NCBI GenBank assembly: GCA_946811185.2
Contig: OX328104.1
Location: forward strand, 16,132,914 to 16,196,913
Direction of reading: 5' to 3'
Length of the DNA: 64,000 nucleotides
Origin: Hippopus hippopus
Lineage: Eukaryota > Mollusca > Bivalvia > Cardiida > Cardiidae
The notes under the pieces were generated by a model. The model had not been told where the DNA came from. It made no database searches and saw only the letters and a program-made list of their open reading frames with translations. A program made the position numbers and the translations under genes. This document shows, in pieces, positions 1 through 10,519 of the stretch; position 1 is the first letter of the stretch; every line of letters begins with the position of its first letter.

Positions 1-168
1 AAGTTCTTATCTGGTCGTCGTTACAAGTCCCGACAAGTCCTTGGCTCAGCCATCAGTCAGTGCCTCAGAGGTCTACCTAAATCAGCGTACCGTGACGCAT
101 TTCAGAAATGGATTCAGAGATTGAAATTATGTATTTCAAACTGCGGAGAATATTTTGAAGGGATGTAA
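1..168 (+). pseudogene. C-terminal end of a mariner/Tc1-type transposase (partial at window edge)
   Basis: Frame 1 is open from the first base to a TAA at 166-168. The peptide ends in RLKLCISNCGEYFEG, which resembles the C-terminus of mariner-family transposases, where a tryptophan-arginine stretch is followed by a GEYFEG-like end. Such enzymes cut and paste the element at TA dinucleotides through a DDD/DDE catalytic core, which would lie to the left of the window. Only about 55 residues are visible, so intactness cannot be judged. It lies in the first visible intron or upstream of the cadherin gene and is most likely a mobile-element passenger. The family call rests on a short motif recalled from established knowledge. 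Confidence 0.6.
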
Positions 169-733
169 TGTTCATTTCACTATTTGAGTCGAATGCTTTT
201 GAGATATCGTACAATACACATTACATATCGAACAACCCTTGTATATGGTTTAGAAGGGTCAATTACGGTTAACTAAGGGCAAAGTTCAACATTCAAACTA
301 GGGTCACAGTAGGGTCAGAACATCGTAGTTAACCAATTTTTGAACATGTTGAAAAGTTATGTGCTTACTACAAGCAAATCATAATTTCAAACAAGTCCAT
401 TACTACATGGAACTACATTATCTACGTGTGACTAGGTTCAACCAAGTTTAATACGCTCAACTACAGCAACTAGGGTCATTCCCCACTACGGTCAACTACA
501 TAAGATGTGACCATGGCCTAAGTTTTGTTAAGAAAAATATTGCAAGATACAGGACAAAAACCATCCCAAGTTACGCCTGGTTCTTTCACATGCTCAATGT
601 ATAGCATCATCACAAGGGACCTAGGTTTAACGTCTCATCTGAAAGACTTTTTGTTAGTAAATTTAGATGGCCAGCCGTGGGGATTGAACCATCCTTTGTG
701 AAATTTTTGGCTCTATATAATTATATTCGTTAG
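169..733. other. Non-coding flank or intron with repeat fragments
   Basis: No exon seen. Positions 290-500 repeat short words such as AACTAGGGTCA and GGTCAACTA, suggesting a decayed tandem repeat. Positions about 540-700 match in order a segment at 50440-50560 (CCTGGTTCT...ACATGCTCA.TGTATAG, then GTCTCATCTG.AAGAC), so this is a dispersed repeat, probably a SINE body fragment. A pyrimidine stretch and TTAG at 730-733 form the acceptor of the first recognised exon. Confidence 0.5.
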
Positions 734-907
734 GAACTGATGACAGTCTACAGACAGTGTACACATTGTGTGAAACTGCAGACACCTTTACAGAGACAGG
801 CTACAGTGTGAAAGGAGTTGTTGCCGAGTTCAACTTTACCACAAGCAATAACACCAATTTGACAACAGATTATTATGGCTACTTCATCACATACCAGACA
901 GATTTTG
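734..907 (+). CDS. Cadherin-like gene, exon a
   Basis: The first exon visible begins with two bases of a split codon after ATTCGTTAG and ends one base into a codon at GATTTTG/GTATTT. It encodes about 57 residues with three close N-glycosylation sequons (NFT, NNT, NLT) and a single cysteine. The alternating hydrophobic pattern fits beta strands of a cadherin ectodomain, but this exon alone has no diagnostic motif. It is assigned to the gene because its end phase (1) matches the start of the exon at 1548. Confidence 0.65.
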
Positions 908-999
908 GTATTTAATTTTATTAAACTACAAAATCTCATTCTTATCTAGATTTAAACCATTTGAAGAATACATACCAAATGTGATTCAAATTTTGGGAT

Positions 1000-1117
1000 T
1001 ACTTTGTAGAAAACATTGTGGGAAAAGTAGAAAATGCTGGTTACCAGCATTTTCTCCTTTTCCCACAAGGTTTTTAAAAGTCTTCCTTCACAGGATGTTG
1101 GAACATGGCAAAGGGTT
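1000..1117 (+). mobile_element. Family A MITE, 5'-truncated
   Basis: Palindromic core at about 1008-1075 followed by the short arm and GGCAAAGGGTTAA. The long arm is missing. Confidence 0.75.
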
Positions 1118-1547
1118 AAACTTTTCGTTTTTTGGTTTTAGCTTAATTTCCACGCCTTTGTTAGCTATTTTGTCAAATATTCTTCCAAAAACCACCTTGG
1201 ATATTAAATTCCTTTTGTGTGTTCTCCAGACTGAGTATAATTTACTTATTTAGCACTTTAAGGGTGAATGATTATCAAATGAAATAGATGGTTTCAGGTT
1301 TGCATGAAACAGACAGAAAAACTTAAAAGGCTGGTCCATTTTCATTTGCCATCTTGACTACAATGCTTTAGTTAATATCGCTGTGTAGGAGTTGTCAGAC
1401 TAGGTTAAATCGCTACAACACACCCAGTAAAATAGATACAACCAGTGTATCTGAAAATAGCCTGTTCATTTGTTGATTAAATCTATGAGTGTTTTTTCTT
1501 TTGCATGCTAAGAGAAAAAAAGTTTATAATGCTGTTTTATTTTTCAG

Positions 1548-1690
1548 TGGGCCTCTATCTTAGTCAACCAGACTACAATGCTACAGTGAATATTACTGTG
1601 TCAGAGTTAAAACAGCTTGGTCATCTGGATACAATTAATGGAATCATTTTGGCCAATGCAACAGGAAACCTTGTTATTACAATGTTAGAG
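1548..1690 (+). CDS. Cadherin-like gene, exon b
   Basis: Acceptor TTTTTCAG just before 1548 and donor GAG/GTAAGA at 1690. The exon completes a split valine codon and ends in phase 0, encoding about 47 residues. The pattern of a hydrophobic strand, NATVNITV, then a TGNLVIT segment resembles the middle of a cadherin repeat, where a TG-x-I/L turn precedes a strand. Three sequons (NAT, NIT, NAT) are present. Reading on, exon c continues the same repeat. Confidence 0.75.
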
Positions 1691-1903
1691 GTAAGACACC
1701 CTTGGTAGCTTAAGGATAGGGCACCCTAATGGGATTCTTGTAAAAACTTACAGATTCAGCTAAGACTCAAGTAGTCCGTAATCGATCGGCCGATACACGC
1801 TGGTTCCCCGCATCAGTTACAAATTACCCGAGTCTTAGCCGAATCTGTACGATTTTTGTGATGAAAGGCAATGTTACACAAATCCCCTTAGGATGCTCTA
1901 TCC
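1691..1903. repeat. Intronic inverted repeat
   Basis: AGGATAGGGCACCCTAATGG near 1714 is mirrored by TTAGGATGCTCTATCCT near 1888, and CAGATTCAGCTAAGACTC near 1751 by GAGTCTTAGCCGAATCTG near 1831. This forms an imperfect hairpin of about 190 bp ending at the neighbouring MITE. It is probably a separate foldback-type MITE. Confidence 0.6.
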
Positions 1904-2101
1904 TTAACTCTTTACCAAATGACAACTTTTGGCCTGGACCAAATTGAAAGCTTTTGCAGACGACAAATTTAATGTCATTTAAATGATTGTTTCCGTCTTT
2001 GATAAGGTAGAAACCAGCATTTTCTCCTTTTCACACACTGTTTTCAAAACCCCTTCTTTAACAGGGTCATTAAAACTCAGGATTGGGTGGTAACAGGTTA
2101 A
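1904..2101 (+). mobile_element. Family A MITE with collapsed core
   Basis: TTAACTCTTTACC at the left and GTAACAGGTTAA at the right. The left half of the palindrome is deleted, so GATAAGGTAGAAA runs directly into CCAGCATTTTCTCC. Confidence 0.8.
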
Positions 2102-2203
2102 GGAAATTTTATTTTCTGTGCTACATTTAGTGCCCCGGAGATATCTCGCATTTCCTCTTACTGGTAAATATTAATGAGACAATTTAATTTGTGATCTTTT
2201 GTA

Positions 2204-3672
2204 CAGTCAAATCTTGGTAATTTGAAGTGATAGGGACCGCCAGATTTTCTTCGAATTATCGAAATTTCGAATTTTCGAAATCAACAGTTTTAGGAAATGT
2301 TTGCAAGTTTCCGTTCAGTATTGATGTTTGACACACATTTTGCCTGTAGGCAATGTACACAGAATCCTGTATTAGCATTAAAAATGATGAGAAGAGTTTC
2401 TCATAGCTCCTTATGCTTGACAACCCTTGAAAACAAACAACGTGAACTTACCTTTTTATTTTATTTACATCCTGCAACAGCGTGAAATGTATATATCAAT
2501 TACCTTAGTCTCATACTGATGGACTTATTTACCAATGAAAAAGTGAGATACAAATAGCTCATGTGAGTGGCCAGCAATAATCCACATCAAAATGCAATAA
2601 GCACGCTGTTGAAGATCTTTGCAGGTAATCCACATTTTACAGTCACGTCCGTTATGCACTCGTCACAACTCGGCCGATTCCATAACTACTTCTGACTTGA
2701 TCAATGGACATCACCTGAGAATTGCCAAATGGTCTGTTATGCACATTACTGGTATCTCCCGCTAGATGGCATTCTACAAATACACATCTATCTAATATGG
2801 GCATTCTGGATACAGAACCGGACTACTTTTCAAAACAACAACCGTTACTTTGAATTTTAAAATGAAATAAATGTTTACTCAATAAAACGCTACCTGGTGC
2901 GATTCATTCAGCTCTGATCGGCTAGCATGTAACCTATGCATCGACCATTTATCAAAACAGCCCCTACATGCTTGGGTAATAGGCTAATAGCCTCGGTATA
3001 AGCCCTACTTTTCCCAGTTATACGGGGTGGGTGATGCGTCATAGCAGACAGGTCGAATTTTCGAAGAATATGACATGCGCAGACAATGCTGTTATGCATT
3101 TTAATTTTCTACTTTTACTTTCACTGTCCTTGAATTCTCTGAAAATAGTATACTTTCAGTTTCCAAAATATCTAACTCAATACAGATCTAATGTATTTCC
3201 CGTTCATGATACTTTTACTTCCACTGATTGTCCATACTCTGAAAAAATGCCGTGATCATTTTTTATTTTCTTAAAGATGCCCAATCAACGTTAATCAATT
3301 AAGAAAAATCACTCAAGCGAGTTAATGACTTGACAAGGTGTCAATTACCTGTATGTGCAAAAATACAATGTACCTGTGAGATCAATCGGGTGTGTAACAA
3401 TCGATGTTTACTGCTCAAAGGAAACGTGATCGTCATGCGTGACTGTTCTGCACAGTTTTTATCTTCGAATTATGAGATGGATTTTAATGGGAATTTCTTT
3501 GATCGGGACCGATCGTTTTATTCGAAAAATTGAATTTTTCGAATAATTGAAATTCAAAAAATCAGTAATATTTTCACATTAAATAATAGCAAAATACATC
3601 GGGACTGACAGTCTGCTTCGAAAAATCCGATAGTTTCGAAAAATTGGCGTTCGAATCACCGAGATTCTACTG
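2204..3672. mobile_element. Non-autonomous pogo/Tigger-like element
   Basis: Termini CAGTCAAATCTTGGTAATTT and, inverted, CAGTAGAATCTCGGTGATTC are flanked on both sides by TA (2202-2203 and 3673-3674), the target duplication of Tc1/mariner/pogo elements. The CAGTARAATCTCG type of terminus is known from pogo/Tigger elements. Subterminal TTCGAA-rich inverted repeats lie at 2250-2285 and 3520-3660. The 1.47 kb body has no ORF resembling a DDE transposase, so it must have moved in trans. Intron between exons b and c. Confidence 0.7.
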
Positions 3673-4464
3673 TATTTCAAATCTATATGTATAGAGATAT
3701 TAATCAAATAGCAAATATGATTGTTACCAATGGCAAATGTAATTGTAACCAATAGTAAATATAATGGTACCAGTATTGGTAATAAATGTTTTTTTACCAA
3801 TGGCTAATGCCATTATTATCAGTGATAAATACTAGTATTATTGATGCTAGTGGCAAATATTTTTGTAGCCAGGGGTAAATATGGTTGTTATTGGTGACAA
3901 ATGTTTGTGTTACCAGTGTTGAATATAACTATTAGTAATGGCAAATATATTTGTCATCAATGATTGTTACCTACATGGTTAATATCATTGCAGCCAGTAG
4001 CAATTATTACTATTACCAGTGGTAAATATTTTTGTTGCCTAATTGACAAATACTGTTATCAAAATGCATATCATGGTTACTAATGATAAATGTTATTGTT
4101 ACTAAAGGTAAATATTTTAATAGCCATTGTAAATAAATACTTTGTTACTGATGGCAAATATTATTGCTGTAAATGGCAAGCATTATTTTTTTCAAGGGCA
4201 AGTATTATTGTTACCAATGGCAAGTATTATTGTTACCAGTGGCAAGTATTACTGTTACCAAAGGCAAGTATTATTGTTACCAGTGGCAAGTATTACTGTT
4301 ACCAATGGCAAGTATTATTGTTACCAGTGGCAAGTATTACTGTTACCAAAGGCAAGTATTAATGTTACCAATGGCAAGTATTATTTTTACCAGTGGCAAG
4401 TATTATTGTTACCAAAGGCAAGTATTATTGTTACCAATGGCAAGTATTACTGTTACCAATGCAA

Positions 4465-5263
4465 GGTTCAAATTTAACGGTCGCAAACTCGCAAAATGCG
4501 AGCTGAAATGAAAAAATGCGAGTGCCAAATTCTAGCACTCGAAATAATTTGCGAGTGCGCCGGAAAATGGACAAACCTACCGCTTAAAAATCTGAATTAA
4601 TCCATAAATGCGATCGTTTTTCGTGTAAACTGAATTGCCGTATGCGGTGTAGAACTATCCTTTGAGAGTATCACCGACCACGTGACCGGTATTCGTAGAG
4701 ACGCTTGTTGCGATATTGTAAATACATGTATCCGATGTTTAAAGCGCGTAGATGATTCTGACGTTGTTTATACGTCTGCATTGCCTCGCTGAGAGTATGG
4801 AGCGGAAAATATCCATTTTTTTCGGCAATAGGCCGGATTCCGTGACATCGCCGGAATATTTATTTAATATAAATTAATGATCAAACAGTTTGTCCAAACA
4901 AAGGATATTTCTTTGCCATGCAGAATGTGTAGAGTCTGAGCTATAATATTGTATGAGCAAACAGAGGAGACCCACTCAACAATATTTAGACTCTCCCAAA
5001 TTGAAAGCGTCTGCATTTGGTACAAAGGAAAGTTAATTCTCTAATAATGTAGAAAACATTGTGGGAAATGGGGAAATTGCTCATTATGAGCAATTTCTCC
5101 TTTTGCCACAATGTTTTCATAAGTTTCTCATTTCAGAGTCGTTAAAACACGGGACTGAGTGGCAATGGGTTAAAATATTGCTAGTACAAAATTGATTTTG
5201 GCTAGTAGAAAAAATGGTCACTAGCAAATTTTTGCTAGTTGAAAAAAAAGTTAAATTTGACCC
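4465..5263. mobile_element. 799-bp element with 14-bp terminal inverted repeats
   Basis: GGTTCAAATTTAAC at 4465-4478 and GTTAAATTTGACCC at 5250-5263 are inverted copies with one mismatch. The insert lies in the minisatellite and carries its own family A MITE near its right end. A CTAGCAAATTTTTGCTAG hairpin lies close to the right terminus. No clear target duplication and no transposase. Superfamily not recognised. Confidence 0.6.
4970..5173 (+). mobile_element. Family A MITE nested in the 799-bp element
   Basis: ATTTAGACTCTCCCAAATTGAAAGC long arm, palindrome with a divergent loop (GCTCATTATGAGC), right end GTGGCAATGGGTTAA. Confidence 0.8.
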
Positions 5264-5406
5264 CTGCCAATGGCAAGTATTATTATTACCAATAGTAACT
5301 GTTTTTTACTATTAGTAAATATTTTTCTGAACTTGTAAATATCATGTCAGTGGTAAGTATTATTGCTATAAATAGGAAACATTTTTATTGCCAGTGGTAA
5401 ATAGAG

Positions 5407-5564
5407 TTTATTTCATCAGCTTGTGGTTAATATGGGGAAATATTTGCCTCAAAAGGGAAAGGTATGCGAAAATAACGAGTGCCGTAAGGCACGAGTTATT
5501 TTCGCGGACCTTTCCCTTTTGAGGCAAATATTTCCCCATATTAACCACAAGCTGATGAAATAAA
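5407..5564. repeat. 158-bp near-perfect palindrome
   Basis: TTTATTTCATCAGC at 5407-5420 is mirrored exactly by 5551-5564. The arms continue inward through CAAAAGGGAAAGGT and GCGAAAATAAC to a central GGCACGAG-type loop around 5485, with few mismatches. It could extrude as a cruciform. Probably a foldback MITE. A roughly 120 bp flank to 5690 is AT-rich and unassigned. Confidence 0.85.
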
Positions 5565-5887
5565 TTATGTATTATATTTCCTCTGATTATTTTGTCAACG
5601 AATGCCACTTTTAAAACTTAAAAACTTAAAAAAGTAGTTCCAGATTTTCGGCAGGAGGAAAATATTCACTGTGACGGGGAAATAATTCCCCCCAGCTTAA
5701 ATTACGACATTTCTTTACCCATAACATTTCTAAAGATAGCCACATGAAATATAATATATATCAATAATCTTTGAAAATAACTTTCATTGCTAATGATGTT
5801 CATTGATACAAGAAGTTAATATTTTTGTTCCTTTAGCAAATATTTTTATTATTATCAGTGAATATTTTTTCTGTACTCTACTGTTAG

Positions 5888-6003
5888 AATGGTTTACCTG
5901 GGACAACATTCAGCTACGACAACTCCTCAGCCCCACTTTACTACATCACTTTGGCCAATATACTGGATTATGAGACAACACCATATTATAATTTAACTGT
6001 TCT
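5888..6003 (+). CDS. Cadherin-like gene, exon c
   Basis: Acceptor CTGTTAG before 5888, donor GTGAGT at 6004. Starts in phase 0 and ends two bases into a codon. The roughly 38 residues include YYITLANILDYETTPYYNLT. LDYE followed by a hydrophobic strand is the classic mid-repeat signature of cadherins, where the glutamate and aspartate bind inter-repeat calcium. Sequons NSS and NLT. Confidence 0.85.
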
Positions 6004-6039
6004 GTGAGTATTATTTGTTTTGGGGTTTTGACTATTTAC

Positions 6040-6195
6040 CGTGGAATCCTCTGTTTTAATGACTCTAAAAAAGTCTTTTGAAAACATTGTGTGAAAAGGG
6101 GAAAAAGCTGGTCACCAGTATTTTTGCCTTTTCCCACAGTGTTTTCAAAAGCCTTTGTTACGGGTGTTTAAAGACAGGATTGTTTAGTAAAAGAT
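6040..6195 (-). mobile_element. Family A MITE, degenerate
   Basis: GAAAACATTGTGTGAAAAGG and a mirrored half with several mismatches, right end TTTAGTAAAAGATTAGA. Confidence 0.7.
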
Positions 6196-6455
6196 TAGAC
6201 TACTGGTGATAGCTATTTTTTAATACCTAGTGATGATTTTGCTATGGAAACTAGCTTGTGATGGATGTTTCTTTTGGGCTAGCTAAATCATCTGATTTTT
6301 GATATACTTTTAGTGATAGAATGAAATGAATCACTACTCATTTGTGACTGGTTAATGATGTAATTTCTGCAAAAAAGTAACCAAATAAGTGTAGAAATTT
6401 ACCGATATTTGAGAAAAGTATTCATGACTTAAAGATCACATAATGGTAACATCTA

Positions 6456-7670
6456 CAGTAAAATCTCAATATTTCCAATCTCGAACATTCGAGGACCCCG
6501 TATTTTTCGAGGAATTTCCATAGTCCCGGCAAAAACTCCTCTATATAGCACCAAAAATAGATCGGTAATTTCGAGTCTCGATATTCTGAAAATTCGAACA
6601 CATGTGTTGGTCCCTGTCATCAATTTGTCTCTTTAAATTGATTGTTAATTTGAACACATTATTTTCTCACCTCTCAATTAATTGTTTTCACACCTTTCCT
6701 AGCAAAGGAATTTTTGGCGTCAGCCCGTCTACGGTGTAGTGTAAGTTTTACAATCTATGACAATTACTACCGGAGATTCATACTACAATATAATACTACA
6801 ATTTTGAAAAGGAGTTGACTTTGATTTGGTAATAAGAGGTTAATTATGTTAAGTTTGACATGTTTGCTTCTACAACCCCCCCCCTTCGATTATGTTGTTT
6901 GATATTTCATTCTATAAAAATCACTCGAGCATTTCATTCTTGATTAGAAAACTGATTTTATCCCAGACTTCATTTTTTTGCCATATATGCGTACATCACA
7001 TGTTCAAAGTCATTATTGACGCTAAAAAGACAGTTTAAAGCGTTTGTGATCGGAGGATGTCTCATTTTTTATCATTTTTTGTGTCTATCTATTTTTAGCA
7101 TCGGGTTTTCCCGCCTTCATTCTTCGATCGTTTTCAACACTTTTCAAATCGCGATATTCTAAGATATTGCATTGAAACATCGGTGTCAGAGGAACTTAAA
7201 TCCATATACGTGTAGGCCTAAATATTTTTGATACCATATTATATCCTACCTTCTGCTGTTTTCTTAGGTAAAAAAATTAATAATGCGCTTTCTTTCCTGT
7301 GGGGTGACAGTTAATGGGGGCGAATACAATAGGGCAAATTTTATGACTTTGAAAGAAAAACTAGAGCACTGACCTTGCGAATACCTTACAGAATGAAAGG
7401 AATTTTAACATGACTTATTTACAAGAACTCATATGGTCAGATCCGCTGCATTTAGAGAAAATAACCCTTTCAATATGATATTCATTGAGTATTATGAAAA
7501 AAGGGAGCAAAAACTCGGTTTTATTGCTCGGGGGTTGTAGATGTTTACTTTACTTGCCGATCCTGAACGGAATTCATGTTTTCCACGGATATTTTGGATA
7601 ATTCAAAAAGTGCGATAATTGGAATATTTTGCTTGTCCCCTTGGGACTTCAAATTATCGAGATTTTACTG
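6456..7670. mobile_element. Second pogo-like element
   Basis: Begins CAGTAAAATCTCAATATTTC and ends, inverted, ATTATCGAGATTTTACTG, with TA on both sides (6454-6455 and 7671-7672). At 1.2 kb it has no transposase ORF. A C-run lies at about 6878-6885. Same superfamily as the 2204-3672 element, but the body is different. Confidence 0.7.
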
Positions 7671-7672
7671 TA

Positions 7673-8218
7673 TGTATTATGAGGAAAAGGGTTGTATAGT
7701 CACAGAAAAAAACATGGGTTTTGTCTAAATTACGCTAATTGAGACAAGATGGGTTTGGTCAAGTAGTGAGGTGAGACTTTTGTGAGGTGAGACTTTCGAT
7801 GATGATACATCATTGATGTTGATATGTGCTTCGTTTTCATAAAAAGACAATGTGCAGATCTGCATTGCTTTCTTTTTTAAATTTCATCATAATGGTCTGA
7901 ATAGACTGTCCTATATTTATGCATGATTCATTAACGAAAATTAGAATAAACATTGCAAGCAGTATATCCTGAAATATTGTGGAATATCAGCACTGAAGAT
8001 GTAAGAGAAATCGCCACTCAATAGTGCTCATAAAGTGTTTTCTCGTTCTTGTATCTAACTGAAAATTTTGCTTTCAAATACATGTATATGCAAAACAATG
8101 AGGAAAAACAGGCAATAATATGGCAGTGTTACTTTTGTATAATTTCTCTATATATTGGACTACGAAAGAGCTCAAATACTCATATTCCTGGGTGCCTCTT
8201 ACACAGTCTGTCTTTTTC
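7673..8218. other. Unassigned intron sequence
   Basis: AT-rich intron DNA. TGAGGTGAGACTTT is repeated in tandem at about 7768-7795. No exon, RNA gene or recognised repeat boundary seen. Confidence 0.5.
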
Positions 8219-8466
8219 TTAACCCTTTACTACACAATCCGGACTTTTAACAACCTTGAAAGAGTAGGTTTTCGAAAGCATTGTGGGAAAAGGAGAAAAT
8301 ACTGGTACATGTGACCAGCATTTTCTCCTTTTCCCAAAAAGGAGAAGCCTAAAATGTTTTCTACCATTTCTAAGGAGTATTTCTAATTTTGACACACCAA
8401 TGTTGTGTTGATTGCCAAAGCTTTCAATTTGGGAAAGTCTAAAACTTGATTGTTTGATAAAGGGTG
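8219..8466 (-). mobile_element. Family A MITE
   Basis: TTAACCCTTTACTACACAAT at the left, core around 8275-8360 with a short insertion (TACATGTGACC), right end TTTGATAAAGGGTG. Confidence 0.8.
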
Positions 8467-8540
8467 AAAGATATTTCTTGTTTTTAATGTCTTGACAACT
8501 TGAAGTTGTCATGATTTTGTTTGATGGTTGTGTATTTAAG

Positions 8541-8680
8541 ACTAGCCAGTGATGACTCCCCGGCACCAGAAGACACAGCCACGGTATATTTTAACATCAA
8601 CCTGGTTGACAAGGATGATATTGCCCCTGTGTTTGTGAACCTACCTTACCATTTTGAACTCCTGAGATCAACGAAGTCTG
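8541..8680 (+). CDS. Cadherin-like gene, exon d
   Basis: Acceptor TGTATTTAAG, donor TCTG/GTAATC. The single leading base completes a leucine codon split with exon c, giving the LASDDS stretch that corresponds to the A-x-D motif of cadherin repeats. It then runs through TATVYFNINLVDKDDIAPVF, a variant of the canonical DxNDNAPxF linker that ends one cadherin repeat and starts the next. The central Asn-Asp-Asn is Asp-Asp-Ile here, so calcium ligation at this joint may be weaker. Ends in phase 1. Confidence 0.9.
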
Positions 8681-8751
8681 GTAATCCTTTTTTTATTTTG
8701 TATTTTTTTTTATCTCTTTACCACATTAGTTCTGAGTTTAAATGAACTTGA

Positions 8752-9016
8752 GCCCGCCCTGGTAGCTCAGTGGTTAGCGTGTTGGACACCAGACCTAGGG
8801 GTTGTGAGTTTGACACCCGGTTGAGGCAAACTTTCTTTGCGATGATTTTTCACCTCTTACCTCTGATGCATGTGAGAAAGTAGTCAGTGACTTGGAAAGT
8901 TGTATCAGTACCGGTATGAGAGCCAGGAAACACATGTGTAGGTGCACTGATCACTGTGATATGACCTAAGCTGTTAAATGGGCATAAAACTCCAATTGAA
9001 TCAATCAATCAATCAA
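8752..9016 (+). mobile_element. tRNA-derived SINE with 14-bp target duplication
   Basis: TTAAATGAACTTGA occurs exactly at 8738-8751 and 9017-9030. The 5' head carries an A box (TGGTAGCTCAGTGGTTAGCG) and a B box-like GAGTTTGACACC. The 3' tail is (CAAT)n. Pol III promoter elements and the tail indicate a tRNA-related SINE mobilised by a LINE. Confidence 0.9.
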
Positions 9017-9030
9017 TTAAATGAACTTGA

Positions 9031-9219
9031 TAAAGAAAGCTCTTGAAAAAATTATGGGAAAAGGAGAAAATGGTGGTAACCAGCATTTTCTCCTTTTCCC
9101 ACAATGTTTTTTATCCTTTCATAGCCAACAAGTGTAATTCAAGCCACGTCAGAATGGTTGTCTGTAAATGCTTTTCAATTTGGACAACTACAATTTTTTT
9201 TCATCTAGTAAAGAGTTAA
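9031..9219 (-). mobile_element. Family A MITE, left end lost
   Basis: Core at about 9050-9115, right end CTAGTAAAGAGTTAA. The SINE at 8752 abuts it. Confidence 0.75.
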
Positions 9220-9528
9220 GTGCAGTATTCTCATGACCCATTCACGACAGTGGACATTTTAAGTATCTTTAGCAAATATTATAGGTCAAGATCAGACTGC
9301 ACAAGCTGTTCAACATATGTCTCGATTTTAAACTGTTTCCAAAAATTCTAATTTGCTGGTGAAATTCTATCTGTACTGCACCAAAAAGTGGGACTCATTG
9401 ATCTATTTTGAGTTATTTATTTTATCATACATGTAAACACATCTGCAAAACTTGACTTTTTGAACAATTGTGACAGAATTCAATGATGGCTCTAGAATGT
9501 CTCATATTTCACTGTTTCAATAGCTGCT

Positions 9529-9754
9529 GAACCCTTTACCGCACAATACCGACTTTTAACGACCCTGGGAGAGATGCCTTTTGAAAACATTGTGGGAAAA
9601 GGCAAAAATGCTGTTCACCATCATCTTCTCCTTTCCCCACAATATTTTCTACCCTATCAAAGAAAAATTGCACCATTTGAGCCATTGAAATTGTTGTCTG
9701 CAAATGCTTTCAGTTAGGACAAGACTAAAATTTTGTCGTCTGGTAAAGGGTTAA
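9529..9754 (-). mobile_element. Family A MITE, full length
   Basis: ACCCTTTACCGCACAATACC to TCTGGTAAAGGGTTAA; the left TTAA is changed to TGAA. Confidence 0.85.
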
Positions 9755-9759
9755 ACCTT

Positions 9760-9930
9760 AACCTTAACAACTGTGAGGAAGGAAGGTTTTGAAAAGAATG
9801 TGGGAAAAGGAGAAAATGCTGATTATCCCATCAGAGACAAATCTCATCATGACTTGTTCCATAATTAATATTTTGTCTGTTGATGCTTTGAATTTTGACC
9901 AGTCCAAAACTTGGTTGTTCGGTAAAGTGT
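9760..9930 (-). mobile_element. Family A MITE with half of the core deleted
   Basis: CCTTAACAACTGTGAGGAAGG short arm, only the left stem GTGGGAAAAGGAG is kept, right end TTCGGTAAAGTGTTTA. It follows the previous copy within 6 bp. Confidence 0.7.
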
Positions 9931-10124
9931 TTACATTTTGTGTAGCAATTCAATAAAATGAACTTTTTCCATGAAGAAACCAACACGTTTGTATTGAAAT
10001 TTTGAGGTTGTTTTGGTAGAATATCTCAAAAAAAAAAAATCAACTTATAAACCATGTCATTTTAATTTTAGATTAGCTTGCATTTAAAACAATAACTATA
10101 TGTAATGAAACAGGTAGAAAATAT

Positions 10125-10385
10125 ACGATCCATGCTCAGTGAAAAGGGGGCTTAATGCATTTGCCAAAAGTACCTACTCTTGTCAGCCTATGCAGACTAC
10201 GCAGGCTGACATTGGTCGAAACTTTTCGCTATCTTTGAATATTCTGCATATCAAAGGATCATTCTACCTCATGATTGAGTTGGTTGTTTGATAAAATGGA
10301 TTTTATGGATCCATAGTTATGTGATGACTTGCTTGGTATAATGCATGACTGGAGATGCATTTAGCCTCCAGTTTATAGAGTATGA
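10125..10385 (+). mobile_element. Family C MITE
   Basis: CCATGCTCAGTGAAAAGGGG at the left, central hairpin GTCAGCCTATGCAGACTACGC with its mirror, then TGGATTTTATGGATCCATA and TGATGACTTGCTTGGTATAA, right end CTCCAGTTTATAGAGTATGA (diverged). Confidence 0.75.
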
Positions 10386-10407
10386 CTCGTATCTTTTTTT
10401 TTTTCAG

Positions 10408-10485
10408 GAACCCTTTTGTACACACTGAATGCAACTGATGCTGATGCTACCGCTAATTACACTGTAGTTGTGTATGGATTTCAAA
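10408..10485 (+). CDS. Cadherin-like gene, exon e
   Basis: A long T tract and TTTCAG precede 10408; donor TCAAA/GTAAGC. Phase 1 in and phase 1 out, 26 residues. YTLNATDADATANYTV matches the strand plus A-T-D-A-D calcium motif of a cadherin repeat. Two sequons. Confidence 0.85.
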
Positions 10486-10519
10486 GTAAGCCTTACTTTC
10501 TGGCCGTTTTTGTTTACCA

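Larger units (their letters stand above)
3715..5400. repeat. 22-bp minisatellite, interrupted
   Basis: About a dozen nearly identical 22-bp units, consensus GGCAAGTATTATTGTTACCA plus AT or GT, run from 4197 to 4455. Degenerate units extend left to about 3715 and resume at 5268-5400. Because 22 is not divisible by 3, every reading frame repeats the same peptide each 66 bp and stays open, which explains three overlapping open frames of 90-112 codons here. These are not genes. The array is split by the element at 4465-5263. Confidence 0.85.

Noticed and set aside
734..907. Minus-strand ORF 748-939 as a gene
   Set aside because: It is the antisense shadow of the cadherin exon, which has proper splice sites and phase.
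3715..4455. CRISPR-like regular repeats
   Set aside because: Units are contiguous with no unique spacers and no cas genes; the sequence is an animal minisatellite.
4090..4511. Three overlapping ORFs of 90-112 codons with a repeating peptide
   Set aside because: They translate the 22-bp minisatellite, which has no stop in any frame of this strand.
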